NCBI RefSeq assembly: GCF_000378205.1
Contig: NZ_KB899423.1
Location: forward strand, 1 to 64,000
Direction of reading: 5' to 3'
DNA from: Sediminispirochaeta bajacaliforniensis DSM 16054
Lineage (GTDB): Bacteria; Spirochaetota; Spirochaetia; DSM-16054; Sediminispirochaetaceae
DNA: 64,000 bases
The position numbers and the translations under genes are program-made. Of the stretch, positions 1 through 7,266 are shown in pieces. Numbering within the stretch: the first letter of the stretch is position 1; every line of letters starts with the position of its first letter. The notes beneath the pieces are model-generated. The model made no database searches. It was not told the origin of the DNA and was given only the letters and a program-made list of their open reading frames with translations.

Positions 1-2
1 CA

Positions 3-227
3 GAACAGGCTGCATTGTTTTTCCAGCTCATCAACACCCGGTATGAACGTGGATCTATCATCCTCACTTCAAATAAAACTTTTGGCAAGTGGGGTGAGAT
101 TATGGCTGATGATGCAGTCGCCACTGCAACTCTGGATAGGCTCTTGCATCATTCCCATGTGGTGAGCCTTAAAGGCGATTCGTATCGTATGAAAGACAGA
201 ATGAAGATTGGAGCCGTTGGCTTCTAA
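3..227 (+). CDS. istB: IstB-like helper ATPase of an IS21-family element, C-terminal fragment
   Basis: This is the tail of a gene that enters the window already open; no start is visible. The 74 visible residues include 'LINTRYERGSIILTSNK' and 'FGKWGEIMADDAVATATLD', which I recognise as the C-terminal part of the AAA+ ATPase IstB. IstB assists the IstA transposase of IS21-family elements in target capture. The stop codon lies about 75 bp before the terminal repeats of the element, the usual place for istB. Completeness of the element cannot be judged because istA and the left end lie outside the window. Confidence 0.85.
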   Translation, partial: EQAALFFQLINTRYERGSIILTSNKTFGKWGEIMADDAVATATLDRLLHHSHVVSLKGDSYRMKDRMKIGAVGF

Positions 228-300
228 AGATTTTTGCCGGAACTCTGCAATTTAACTCCGATGAAAAACTGCAATTTCATTCCGGTGTTGACAGTGTACA
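228..300. mobile_element. Right end of an IS21-family insertion sequence with repeated terminal motifs
   Basis: Downstream of the istB stop two copies of a motif lie in direct orientation 24 bp apart: CTGCAATTTAACTCCG at 245-260 and CTGCAATTTCATTCCG at 269-284. The segment closes with TGTTGACAGTGTACA ending near base 300. Multiple repeats at the ends and a terminal TGT/ACA are typical of IS21-family elements. The exact boundary at 300 is inferred from the TGTACA end and from the gene start that resumes immediately outside it. The left end and the target-site duplication are off-window. Confidence 0.7.
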
Positions 301-379
301 TTAGCGTAGTCTCTTCCAGGCACTGCTGATATAGTTTGGATGAACCTCCTATTCCTCGGCCAATTCCTGTAGGGGTCAT
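301..379 (-). pseudogene. 5' fragment of a gene interrupted by the IS21-family element
   Basis: On the minus strand an ATG at 379 is preceded by a good Shine-Dalgarno (AAGGAG, about 9 nt upstream). It opens a frame for 26 codons (MTPTGIGRGIGGSSKLYQQC and onward) up to the IS boundary, then reads into IS terminal DNA and stops inside it. The strong ribosome-binding site followed by an abrupt end at the IS end suggests a real gene cut by insertion. The product is not recognisable from so few residues. It could also be a chance small ORF; the rest of the gene, if it exists, lies left of this window. Confidence 0.4.
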
Positions 380-486
380 AGCAATACACTCCTTTTTTCT
401 TTGTTCATTTGGAGCCTCTGCTATTTCCCGTTTCCTATACAGATGGTGTTTCTGAAGCGCTTACGTTCTTATGTCTGTTTATCTCA

Positions 487-780
487 CTACCTAAACCACA
501 TTTTGAGGTAGTCCTGGCAATTATGTAGTTTAAACTCCGTAATTCGATACTCCTGAATCCCCGCTTTTACAAGAGGATCACCATCGCAGAACTTTTCAAT
601 ATCATCGCATTTAACAACGATAATGCCGCCGCCTATTTCTGCTTTGGGGCCTGATACAAGGATTGAGCCATCATCGAACCCAGATTTTAAATACTCAAGA
701 TGTGCGTCAATTGCTTTTTGCAGCTCACTTTTTTCAGGGAGGTCTTTTGCAAACGTTCCTTCCAATACATAATATTTCAT
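487..780 (-). CDS. YciI-like (YCII-related domain) protein
   Basis: A 97-aa protein with the alpha-beta fold signature of YciI/YCII-related proteins: an opening strand (MKYYVLEGTF), an AHLEYLKSG helix region and a DDGSILVSGPKAEIGGGIIVV central segment, followed by the DPLVKAGIQEYRITEF strand. Family members are small ferredoxin-like proteins, mostly of unproven function, sometimes linked to chloro-aromatic metabolism. The start at 780 is chosen because a purine-rich GGAGAAGGAGAAAGG run lies directly upstream; a longer reading from 831 has no support and starts with an atypical basic stretch. It lies just downstream of the MFS gene on the same strand, so it may be co-transcribed with marR-MFS. 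Function is unknown. Confidence 0.75.
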   Translation of the reverse strand: MKYYVLEGTFAKDLPEKSELQKAIDAHLEYLKSGFDDGSILVSGPKAEIGGGIIVVKCDDIEKFCDGDPLVKAGIQEYRITEFKLHNCQDYLKMWFR

Positions 781-840
781 GTCCTTTCTCCTTCTCCATT
801 TTGCTTGTTTTTTCCACAACAAGACAAGCAAGTATGAATT

Positions 841-1983
841 CTAATGATTTTTGGCAATAGAAATTGGAATCCTGATGAAACTTATCATAAGTGCGATTGA
901 CAGTATCATCGCAAAATGGAATGGCATTTGCAGGCCTTGTAAATGAAAGAGTGATCGAACACCATCAATAAAAATGGGGGATGAAAATTGCCCCAAATAC
1001 AGCATCGCGCTCATAATTGCCATTGCAGAAGTCATTTTTTCCTTATCAACATGTAAGGCTATTTGGGCATTTAATAGTGGTACCATTATGCCCAAACCAA
1101 CGCCAAGGGAAAACAGACCGAAAATAATCGTAATAACATGATTCATAGAACTCAAGCCTAAAAGGCCCAAGGCCAACATTCCAGATGCAAAATATTTCGT
1201 ATACCTACCAACATTTTTTACAATAGAGTACAGTGCCAATCCGATTATAAAAGAAGTGATATTTTGTACCGACATAAGTAGTCCGATGAACGAGGTGGGA
1301 ACCAGATTCTCTTTTGTTACAATTATCGAGAAATTGGACGGTACAGTGTAAAATATGACCATGGTTATAAACATGGCGAAAACATAAGGTGCTATTTTGC
1401 GAATACTTTTTATATCAATGCTGCTTTTTGTCTTGCCCATCTTCGATTTCGGTAGAATCCAAATTACCAGAATCACAACAAACAGCCCGAGAAGGTAGAT
1501 GGCGAAACTGTACCGCCAATTCAATGAAACCAGATATCCCGAAAGCACCGTGGCCATGATTCCTCCAAGGTTGTTCATGGCCGAAGAATAGCCCATCAAT
1601 TTCGATTGCTCATTTTTATCAAAAAAGTATGCGATCAACCCGGTCGACAAGGGCATAATCAGCCCTACGCCTATCCCCAAAATGCTTCTAAATGCCAAAA
1701 GTAAATAGATGTTATTTACAAAGCCTGCCCCACATCCACCGATAAGATAAAGGAACAGACCGCTGATGGCGATTGTTTTTGATGACAGCCTGCTCGATAT
1801 TAAACTGAAAAGCAGCGATGTAAAAATGATAAATAGTGCTGGCAAAGTTATAATCAGTTTAATCAGTAGAGGATCTACTTTGCTGAAATAGTTTGCTATC
1901 TCACCTAATGCGGGTGCCACAGCAGCGCCTGACATTACCGTAACCAATGACAGCGATAGTATAGTAATTTTAAGTTTTCTCAT
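841..1983 (-). CDS. Major facilitator superfamily (MFS) transporter, drug-efflux type
   Basis: A 380-aa integral membrane protein with about 12 hydrophobic segments, the size of the DHA family of MFS exporters. The first helix (LSLVTVMSGAAVAPALGEI) and the loop with SSRLSSKTIAISG resemble motif A between TM2 and TM3; SILGIGVGLIMPLSTGLIAY matches the TM4 region. The ATG at 1983 follows the marR stop by one base, with AGGGGA upstream inside the end of marR. Coupling to a MarR repressor suggests an inducible efflux pump for a small toxic molecule. The substrate cannot be told from sequence. Bile-acid or sugar efflux members are also possible. Confidence 0.85.
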   Translation of the reverse strand: MRKLKITILSLSLVTVMSGAAVAPALGEIANYFSKVDPLLIKLIITLPALFIIFTSLLFSLISSRLSSKTIAISGLFLYLIGGCGAGFVNNIYLLLAFRSILGIGVGLIMPLSTGLIAYFFDKNEQSKLMGYSSAMNNLGGIMATVLSGYLVSLNWRYSFAIYLLGLFVVILVIWILPKSKMGKTKSSIDIKSIRKIAPYVFAMFITMVIFYTVPSNFSIIVTKENLVPTSFIGLLMSVQNITSFIIGLALYSIVKNVGRYTKYFASGMLALGLLGLSSMNHVITIIFGLFSLGVGLGIMVPLLNAQIALHVDKEKMTSAMAIMSAMLYLGQFSSPIFIDGVRSLFHLQGLQMPFHFAMILSIALMISFIRIPISIAKNH

Positions 1984-1984
1984 C

Positions 1985-2431
1985 TTATTTCCCCTGCGTT
2001 ACTTTTAACGCGTTATGTGACATTACCGTGAGCTTTTGAATGATAGAATCTCTTTCCGCATCATTCATGCCTTCGCCGATAATATCCGTCCAGTTTTTAA
2101 GTACTTTAAGAATGATCGGTTGTATCTCAATCCCTTTCTTTGTCAGCCGGATATTATAGGATCGTTTATCGATCTGGCTTTTTTCTCTAATGATATATCC
2201 TTTGTTTTCAAGGTTTTTCATTACTCTAGTTGTAAGAGCGTCGTCAATGATAATCATATCGGACAAGTGCTTTTGATTAATCCCATCGCCTTCAGCGCCA
2301 AGATTGACCAGATAGATATACTCCGAGGAACTTAAGCCATATGGTTTTAATTCCCTATTAAGATAAATCTGTGCTTGCCTGTGAAGAATGGAAATCCATT
2401 TACCAATGCTTTTTATTTCCTGTCGATCCAA
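1985..2431 (-). CDS. MarR-family transcriptional regulator
   Basis: 148 aa with the winged-helix arrangement of MarR proteins: an N-terminal helix (ILHRQAQIYLNRELKPYGLSS), a recognition helix region (NQKHLSDMIIIDDALTTRVM) and a wing with ENKGYIIREKSQIDKRSYNIRLT. The start is a TTG at 2431, supported by AAGGAG eight bases upstream; no better ATG fits the family N-terminus. MarR proteins are dimeric repressors released by small ligands. The gene precedes and nearly touches the MFS gene, and its promoter is embedded in a 45-bp inverted repeat (2452-2496), so autoregulated control of the pump is the simplest reading. Confidence 0.9.
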   Translation of the reverse strand: MDRQEIKSIGKWISILHRQAQIYLNRELKPYGLSSSEYIYLVNLGAEGDGINQKHLSDMIIIDDALTTRVMKNLENKGYIIREKSQIDKRSYNIRLTKKGIEIQPIILKVLKNWTDIIGEGMNDAERDSIIQKLTVMSHNALKVTQGK

Positions 2432-2451
2432 GGATACCTACTCCTTTTTAT

Positions 2452-2496
2452 TTGACATATCAAGTAAATTGTAAAAAAAATTACCTGATATGTCAA
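2452..2496. promoter_or_regulatory. Promoter and palindromic operator of the marR-MFS operon
   Basis: Two 16-bp arms, TTGACATATCAAGTAA (2452-2467) and TTACCTGATATGTCAA (2481-2496), are inverted repeats with one mismatch across a 13-bp A-rich spacer. On the minus strand the right arm contains TTGACA (2491-2496), followed after exactly 17 bp by TACAAT (2468-2473), a near-consensus sigma-70 promoter pointing at marR. The operator therefore covers the -35 and -10 boxes, a layout expected for an autorepressor. Binding by this MarR is inferred, not shown. Confidence 0.8.
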
Positions 2497-2767
2497 CCAT
2501 ATGCAAAACATTCTACACTACATCTAAAGTTTCAGCTAATCGATACATAATGGGCGAAGTGCTTTTTCTATATACCTTTTTGCTGGTTATGTTGACCAAT
2601 TGTCTATTTCCAGCTCTTTACTCGCTACAAGAATTACATTTTACTTTTTTCATGCCTCGTTATGCTGTAAATAAAAGGATCTGCATCGATCGCCTATCAT
2701 TTGATGACAAGACACCGCAGTGTATCATAGAGTTTGATAGTGATCATCTTCCCCGTACAAAAAAGCT
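2497..2767. other. Intergenic stretch without recognisable gene
   Basis: Between the marR operator and the convergent gene end at 2768 there are 271 bp. A 93-codon open frame crosses it on the plus strand, but it has no Shine-Dalgarno, runs out of the operator and shows no family resemblance. I see no terminator with a clear stem plus U-tract. Confidence 0.4.
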
Positions 2768-4600
2768 CTAGGGGGAAACCTCACCGACGGTATCATCGCG
2801 AAAATGGATTACAACCTCTTCACGGCTTCTTTTATGCCGCACCTTCAAATAGAGGGTCCTCGAATCGCGGTCGTAATACCAGCCGCCGGCATCGTAATAT
2901 TGAAACTGTCTGGTACCGTTCCATCTGATACCATACAACTCGATATAAGCAAACGGAGGCACGTTCTTAATCACCATATGATGGGTGGAGCCCGTCGGGA
3001 AAGAAAAGCTGATGGTATAGGCGTCCTGTGACCGACTGGCCGAAATGCTTTGTGCAACGGTCCAGAGTGCGACATCGGAACCCAATTCCTTATAAAGAAA
3101 GGTATGCCTGGGATAATAGCGGTTCTCCGCAAGAAGCGAATAGACCATTTCGGGAAGCAAATAGCCCTCTTTCCGCTCTTTTTCGTTATTTCGTAAGGGA
3201 CTCAGTGTCGCAGGCAACACGCCGTTCTCATCCGAAAGGGAAAGGACCGAAACCACCATTGTTCGACCCAGCTCTTCGAAGAGCGCTCGATTTTCCCCCC
3301 TGCCGATCTCCTGTAGGTAGTAGCCCGCTTTCAATGTAGCCTTCACATCAACCTTGTCGTTATCGAAAAGAAAGAGACCGTCATCCGCACGCCCCAGCCG
3401 CGGCAGTAATAGAGAATCTATCAGCCCATAAAGCTCTTCGTATCCGGGAAACCGTTCCGGATAAAGATTGCCCACATCAACATAGACCTCCACCATACCC
3501 GCCAGCTGAAGCGCAGTCATCTTTTTCCCCTCGAAGGCATCTGTTTTAAAGCACTCGGAAACCGCCCGCAGCAGTGCTTTATCACCGGAAAAGAGTAGAT
3601 ACTCGGCAAGATGATCAACCTCGGAAAAGAGTGCCGGGTTGGAACTGCGTGCATAATTTCTTAATTTTGTATTGATAGTCGAGGCCTCTGCAGACCTCGC
3701 CTCATCCGTCATGACAAGGGATCCCACATAAGGGGCCGAAAGGTAGGTGACATTCTCTTTATGACGAGTGCTGATACCCTTTATCGCATTCAGATCAACA
3801 GTATCTCTGCGACGAAAGCCTTCGGCAACCATGCCAACCAAAGCAGACTCCTGAAACTGTCGACCGCCGTCAGGGCTGCTCCAGGTATCGCTTCCCGGAT
3901 TGTATCGTCCGCTCTTCCAGCCCACATAGGCCTTTTCAAGATAATCACGTAGGTTTTTTTCATAGTTGTCTCTGGAAACCGAAGGATTTCCCTGAAAAAA
4001 CCAATAACGAACTGGATTTTCTCCTGGATTTTGGAAAAAACTAAGACGGCTTCCCTCGCCCTCAAAGCTGATGGTACCATCCTCGGCAATATCACTTTGC
4101 TGCAAATTAATGAGCACCGAACCCTGCTCCCGATCAAGAAGCCTTGCGGGAAGAAAATCCAGCGAAGAAAGAGTCCAATCGCTTTCCGGGGTAATAAGAA
4201 CACGACTAACACCACTCTCTTTCGGGAAAAGGGTCTGAATCATAAGGAGCTGATCACCATTTTCCCGGAGAGATGAACTGATTTCCAGGGTAACTCCCTC
4301 TTTGTACTCAACACGAATTTTTTGTTGTTCACCAATAACGTCGGCAAGGGTGAGGGCTTTTGGTTCCGACGCATCACCGATGTAACCGAACACCTGGCTG
4401 TCGAGATCGATGGTGCTGCCGAAAAGTTTCAACGTGGCAGATACCCCTCCGCCACTTCTGGTGCCCGATACCGCGGCCTGAGATACCTGATAACTGAACC
4501 CCTGTCGGGCCCCGGAGGTTTCAAGATGAATAAAGGCTCCGGTGAGCAGAAGATAGATCACCGGTATAAGGTAGTAGTGAAATCCCAGCTTTGTCTTCAT
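2768..4600 (-). CDS. Exported protein of unknown function, spirochaete-type
   Basis: 610 aa. The first hydrophobic segment (YYLIPVIYLLLTGAFI, about residues 7-22) is a signal peptide or single membrane anchor; the remainder is soluble and probably periplasmic. The middle alternates short beta-rich stretches with helical ones (ADDGLFLFDNDKVDVKATLK, ENRALFEELGRT); the last 100 residues (FSFPTGSTHHMVIKNVPPFA, YYDAGGWYYDRDSRTLYLKV) look like a beta domain. I do not recognise the family. The central region could resemble an alpha-alpha barrel. The start at 4600 is preferred over a TTG six codons upstream because it gives a normal basic N-terminus. It is transcribed divergently from the TPR lipoprotein across 76 bp. 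Confidence 0.65.
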   Translation of the reverse strand: MKTKLGFHYYLIPVIYLLLTGAFIHLETSGARQGFSYQVSQAAVSGTRSGGGVSATLKLFGSTIDLDSQVFGYIGDASEPKALTLADVIGEQQKIRVEYKEGVTLEISSSLRENGDQLLMIQTLFPKESGVSRVLITPESDWTLSSLDFLPARLLDREQGSVLINLQQSDIAEDGTISFEGEGSRLSFFQNPGENPVRYWFFQGNPSVSRDNYEKNLRDYLEKAYVGWKSGRYNPGSDTWSSPDGGRQFQESALVGMVAEGFRRRDTVDLNAIKGISTRHKENVTYLSAPYVGSLVMTDEARSAEASTINTKLRNYARSSNPALFSEVDHLAEYLLFSGDKALLRAVSECFKTDAFEGKKMTALQLAGMVEVYVDVGNLYPERFPGYEELYGLIDSLLLPRLGRADDGLFLFDNDKVDVKATLKAGYYLQEIGRGENRALFEELGRTMVVSVLSLSDENGVLPATLSPLRNNEKERKEGYLLPEMVYSLLAENRYYPRHTFLYKELGSDVALWTVAQSISASRSQDAYTISFSFPTGSTHHMVIKNVPPFAYIELYGIRWNGTRQFQYYDAGGWYYDRDSRTLYLKVRHKRSREEVVIHFRDDTVGEVSP

Positions 4601-4639
4601 TTCAGATGATTGTATCAATGAGGCCCGCCCTGTTCAACC

Positions 4640-4679
4640 TTGTCTTAAACACCCCGCGGCGGGTATAGTACGAGGAATG
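4640..4679 (+). promoter_or_regulatory. Promoter placed for a leaderless transcript of the TPR lipoprotein gene
   Basis: TTGTCT at 4640-4645, an 18-bp spacer and TATAGT at 4664-4669 precede the ATG at 4677 by only 7 nt. Transcription would begin at or next to the A of the ATG. The GAGGA touching the ATG has no spacing and cannot serve as a normal Shine-Dalgarno. Confidence 0.55.
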
Positions 4680-6089
4680 AAACCGATAATCCGAATGATG
4701 GAGGCGGCCCTTGCCGCCATCGCGATGTTGCTCCTTTTTTCTCTCTTGATCACTGCTTGTGCAGGCACGAAAGAGGCGGAAAAAACGGTCCAACCTGAGG
4801 TGGAGATTCCTCCTTACGAAAGTATCAGCTCCCTCCTCGCAGCAGGAAAGCCCGAAGAGGCCTTGGAAGCCTTTGAAAAAGCCTATGCCGATGATCCCGA
4901 TTCATTTGAAACTGCGTTGCTCCGCTCAGGGCTTTTAGTAAGTATCGGTAAAACCGATGAGGCAAAAGAGGCCCTGAAGACGGCTCTCGAAAAAGAACCT
5001 GATAACCCCGATGCTCTATTCACCGGTGCCTTGATTGCCGGACTTGACGGTGAGCGAAGCCAGGAGAAAGCATTGCTGGAATCCGTTGTGGAAAAGGCGC
5101 CCGACCATGGCAGAGCCCTTGCCGCCCTGGGTGAGTTGTACATGGAGGATAAGGAATACGATAAGGCTGAAGACTCCTTTGAAAAAAGTATCGAAGCGGA
5201 ACCGGATAATTTCGTTGCACGGGCAGGCTACGGAAACCTGCTACTGAGGCAGAAAAAATATGAAGAGTCCGTCGAACAGCTCAACAAGGCGGTAGAGGAG
5301 TTTCCCGATTACCCCTTTTCCTATGTGGACAGAGGCAAGGCAAAGGCGGGCCTGGGAGATACACAGGATGCAGTCACCGATCTAAGCAAGGCGATAGAAC
5401 TCGATCCCGAACACTACTGGCATTATATCGATCGGGGTAAACTTTATTTGTATCAAGGCGACATAGAAAAGGCTGAAGCAGATTTCACCTCTGCAAAGAA
5501 GATCGATCCCGATTACTTTCTCTCCTACGTCTACCTCGCAGGGATCAACAGCGACAAGAAAAATTGGTCCGGAGCCCTTGCCGACTACAAGGCCACGATG
5601 GAACGGCGGCCCGATTACTACTACGCCTACGAACCGGCAGCCACGGCGGCTTTTCTTTCGGAGGATTATGCCTGGGCCGCAGAAATGTATCAGAAAGCCT
5701 ACGAAAACGAGCCTGATGAACACGGCTACGCCCTTATGCATGGAATCAGTTTGTTTGAGGCGGGAAAAGAGCAAGCAGCACAAGCATATTTTAGAGAAAA
5801 GATGGGAACGCTGCCCCGGGATACCTATTACTATGATATTGCACGGACTTTTGTCGAACGGGGATATGACGGCTATCTTGTTTCAAAGTTGAATCTGGAA
5901 AAGCAAATGCCCTTGAAAATCAGGGCCTATTTCTACCTTGGCCTCTTCTACCGTTGGGCCGGAAGCGATACCCTGGCAAACCGTTACCTCGGAGAGGTCA
6001 GGGACAATGCTCTCTTCGGAATGTTCGAAACCGAAATTGCCGAAAATCTGCTTGAAAAGGAAGGACCTTCTGAAGATGCAAAGAATTGA
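4677..6089 (+). CDS. TPR-repeat lipoprotein
   Basis: 470 aa. The N-terminus is a lipoprotein signal: basic residues, a hydrophobic run (ALAAIAMLLLFSLLITAC) and a LITAC lipobox with Cys at about residue 29, so the protein is probably acylated and held at a membrane facing the periplasm. The rest is built of about nine to ten tetratricopeptide repeats (A-L-x(8)-P-D-N patterns such as LEKEPDNPDALFTGALIAG, SIEAEPDNFVARAGYGNLLL and AIELDPEHYWHYIDRGKLYL). TPR arrays bind partner proteins; the partner here is unknown. Its last 14 bp overlap the start of the TraB-family gene, so the two are translationally coupled and probably act together. Confidence 0.85.
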   Translation: MKPIIRMMEAALAAIAMLLLFSLLITACAGTKEAEKTVQPEVEIPPYESISSLLAAGKPEEALEAFEKAYADDPDSFETALLRSGLLVSIGKTDEAKEALKTALEKEPDNPDALFTGALIAGLDGERSQEKALLESVVEKAPDHGRALAALGELYMEDKEYDKAEDSFEKSIEAEPDNFVARAGYGNLLLRQKKYEESVEQLNKAVEEFPDYPFSYVDRGKAKAGLGDTQDAVTDLSKAIELDPEHYWHYIDRGKLYLYQGDIEKAEADFTSAKKIDPDYFLSYVYLAGINSDKKNWSGALADYKATMERRPDYYYAYEPAATAAFLSEDYAWAAEMYQKAYENEPDEHGYALMHGISLFEAGKEQAAQAYFREKMGTLPRDTYYYDIARTFVERGYDGYLVSKLNLEKQMPLKIRAYFYLGLFYRWAGSDTLANRYLGEVRDNALFGMFETEIAENLLEKEGPSEDAKN

Positions 6090-7266
6090 CGAAAGCGACA
6101 CCATTACGCGCTTACAGTTTGAAGGGAGAGAGATCATCCTCCTCGGTACGGCCCATGTCTCCAGAGAAAGCGTCGATGAGGTTCGAGGTACCATCGAGGC
6201 AGAATCTCCGGATCATGTTTGCGTAGAGATCGATGCCGGCCGCTATCGCTCCATGACCGAGGGACAAAACTGGCAAAGCATGAGCATCGGAAGCGTACTG
6301 CGCCAGCGCCGGGGCTTTCTTCTTCTTGCAAACCTTGCCCTCGCCTCCTTCCAGCGTAAGCTTGGAAGCGAGCTGGGAAACAAACCGGGAGAGGAGATGA
6401 TGGCAGCTATCGAGGCGGCAAAATCGGTGGGTGCCGATTTTAGCTTCTGCGACCGAGAAATCCAGGTAACCCTCCGCAGGGCCTGGGCAAAAAGCTCCTT
6501 TTGGAACAAAAACAAGATGATTGCCAGCCTTTTCGGATCCGTTTTCGGTTCGGAAAAATTGAGTGAAGAAGAAATAGAACAGCTAAAGCGGAAAAACGCG
6601 CTGGAAGAGATGATGGGAGAGCTGGCCGGGTATCTTCCTTCGGTCAAGGAAGTTCTTATAGATGAGCGGGATCGCTATCTTGCAACAAAAATCTTTGAAG
6701 CACCGGGAAAAAAAATCATTGCGGTCATAGGTGCAGGCCATGCGGAAGGAATCGTTCATATCCTGGACGAACTCTCCAAAGGGAATATGGACCGAGACCT
6801 TTCCGCAATCGAAGCGGTACCTCCTCCGGCAAAGATAACAAAGGCCCTGCCGTGGATCATTCCGGCAATCGTTATCGCAATCATCGCCTACGGCTTCGCC
6901 CGTTCGGGTCTGGGCCAGGGGATCGAGATGTTCGGCTACTGGGTTGCCGTCAACGGGGCCCTGGCCGGCCTTGGAGCGATTATCTCCCTCGCCCATCCTA
7001 TTACCATTCTGGTGACCATTGCTGCTGCCCCCTTTACAAGCCTCAATCCGACCATCGGCGTCGGTATCGTCTCGGGCATCCTGGAAGGGGCCTTGCGGAA
7101 ACCGCGGGTTTCCGACTTTGAACACCTTCACGACGATATTCTTTCGGTAAAGGGCTTCTTTCGGAACCGTTTTACCCACGCCCTGATTGTCTTCTTTCTC
7201 ACCAGCATCGGAAGTTCAATCGGCACCTTTGTTGCCTTTCCCTTTTTGCTGAGCCTTCTCCACTAA
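6076..7266 (+). CDS. TraB/PrgY family membrane protein
   Basis: 396 aa. The N-terminal part carries the TraB-family marks: IILLGTAHVSRESVDEV with the GTAH motif, CVEIDAGRYRSM, and VIGAGHAEGI near residues 216-226, all typical of the TIKI/TraB-like putative metalloprotease or pheromone-shutdown fold. The C-terminal 130 residues contain about four hydrophobic segments (WIIPAIVIAIIAYGF, GYWVAVNGALAGLGAIISLA, PITILVTIAAAPFTSL and ALIVFFLTSIGSSIGTFVAF). The ATG at 6076 is chosen because it matches the family N-terminus and overlaps the upstream TPR gene; a longer frame upstream is a shadow. The biochemical activity of bacterial TraB homologues is unsettled. The stop overlaps the radA stop on the other strand. 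Confidence 0.85.
   Translation: MQRIDESDTITRLQFEGREIILLGTAHVSRESVDEVRGTIEAESPDHVCVEIDAGRYRSMTEGQNWQSMSIGSVLRQRRGFLLLANLALASFQRKLGSELGNKPGEEMMAAIEAAKSVGADFSFCDREIQVTLRRAWAKSSFWNKNKMIASLFGSVFGSEKLSEEEIEQLKRKNALEEMMGELAGYLPSVKEVLIDERDRYLATKIFEAPGKKIIAVIGAGHAEGIVHILDELSKGNMDRDLSAIEAVPPPAKITKALPWIIPAIVIAIIAYGFARSGLGQGIEMFGYWVAVNGALAGLGAIISLAHPITILVTIAAAPFTSLNPTIGVGIVSGILEGALRKPRVSDFEHLHDDILSVKGFFRNRFTHALIVFFLTSIGSSIGTFVAFPFLLSLLH

Noticed and set aside
2490-2771. 93-codon plus-strand ORF
   Set aside because: Starts inside the marR operator, lacks a ribosome-binding site and shows no family pattern.
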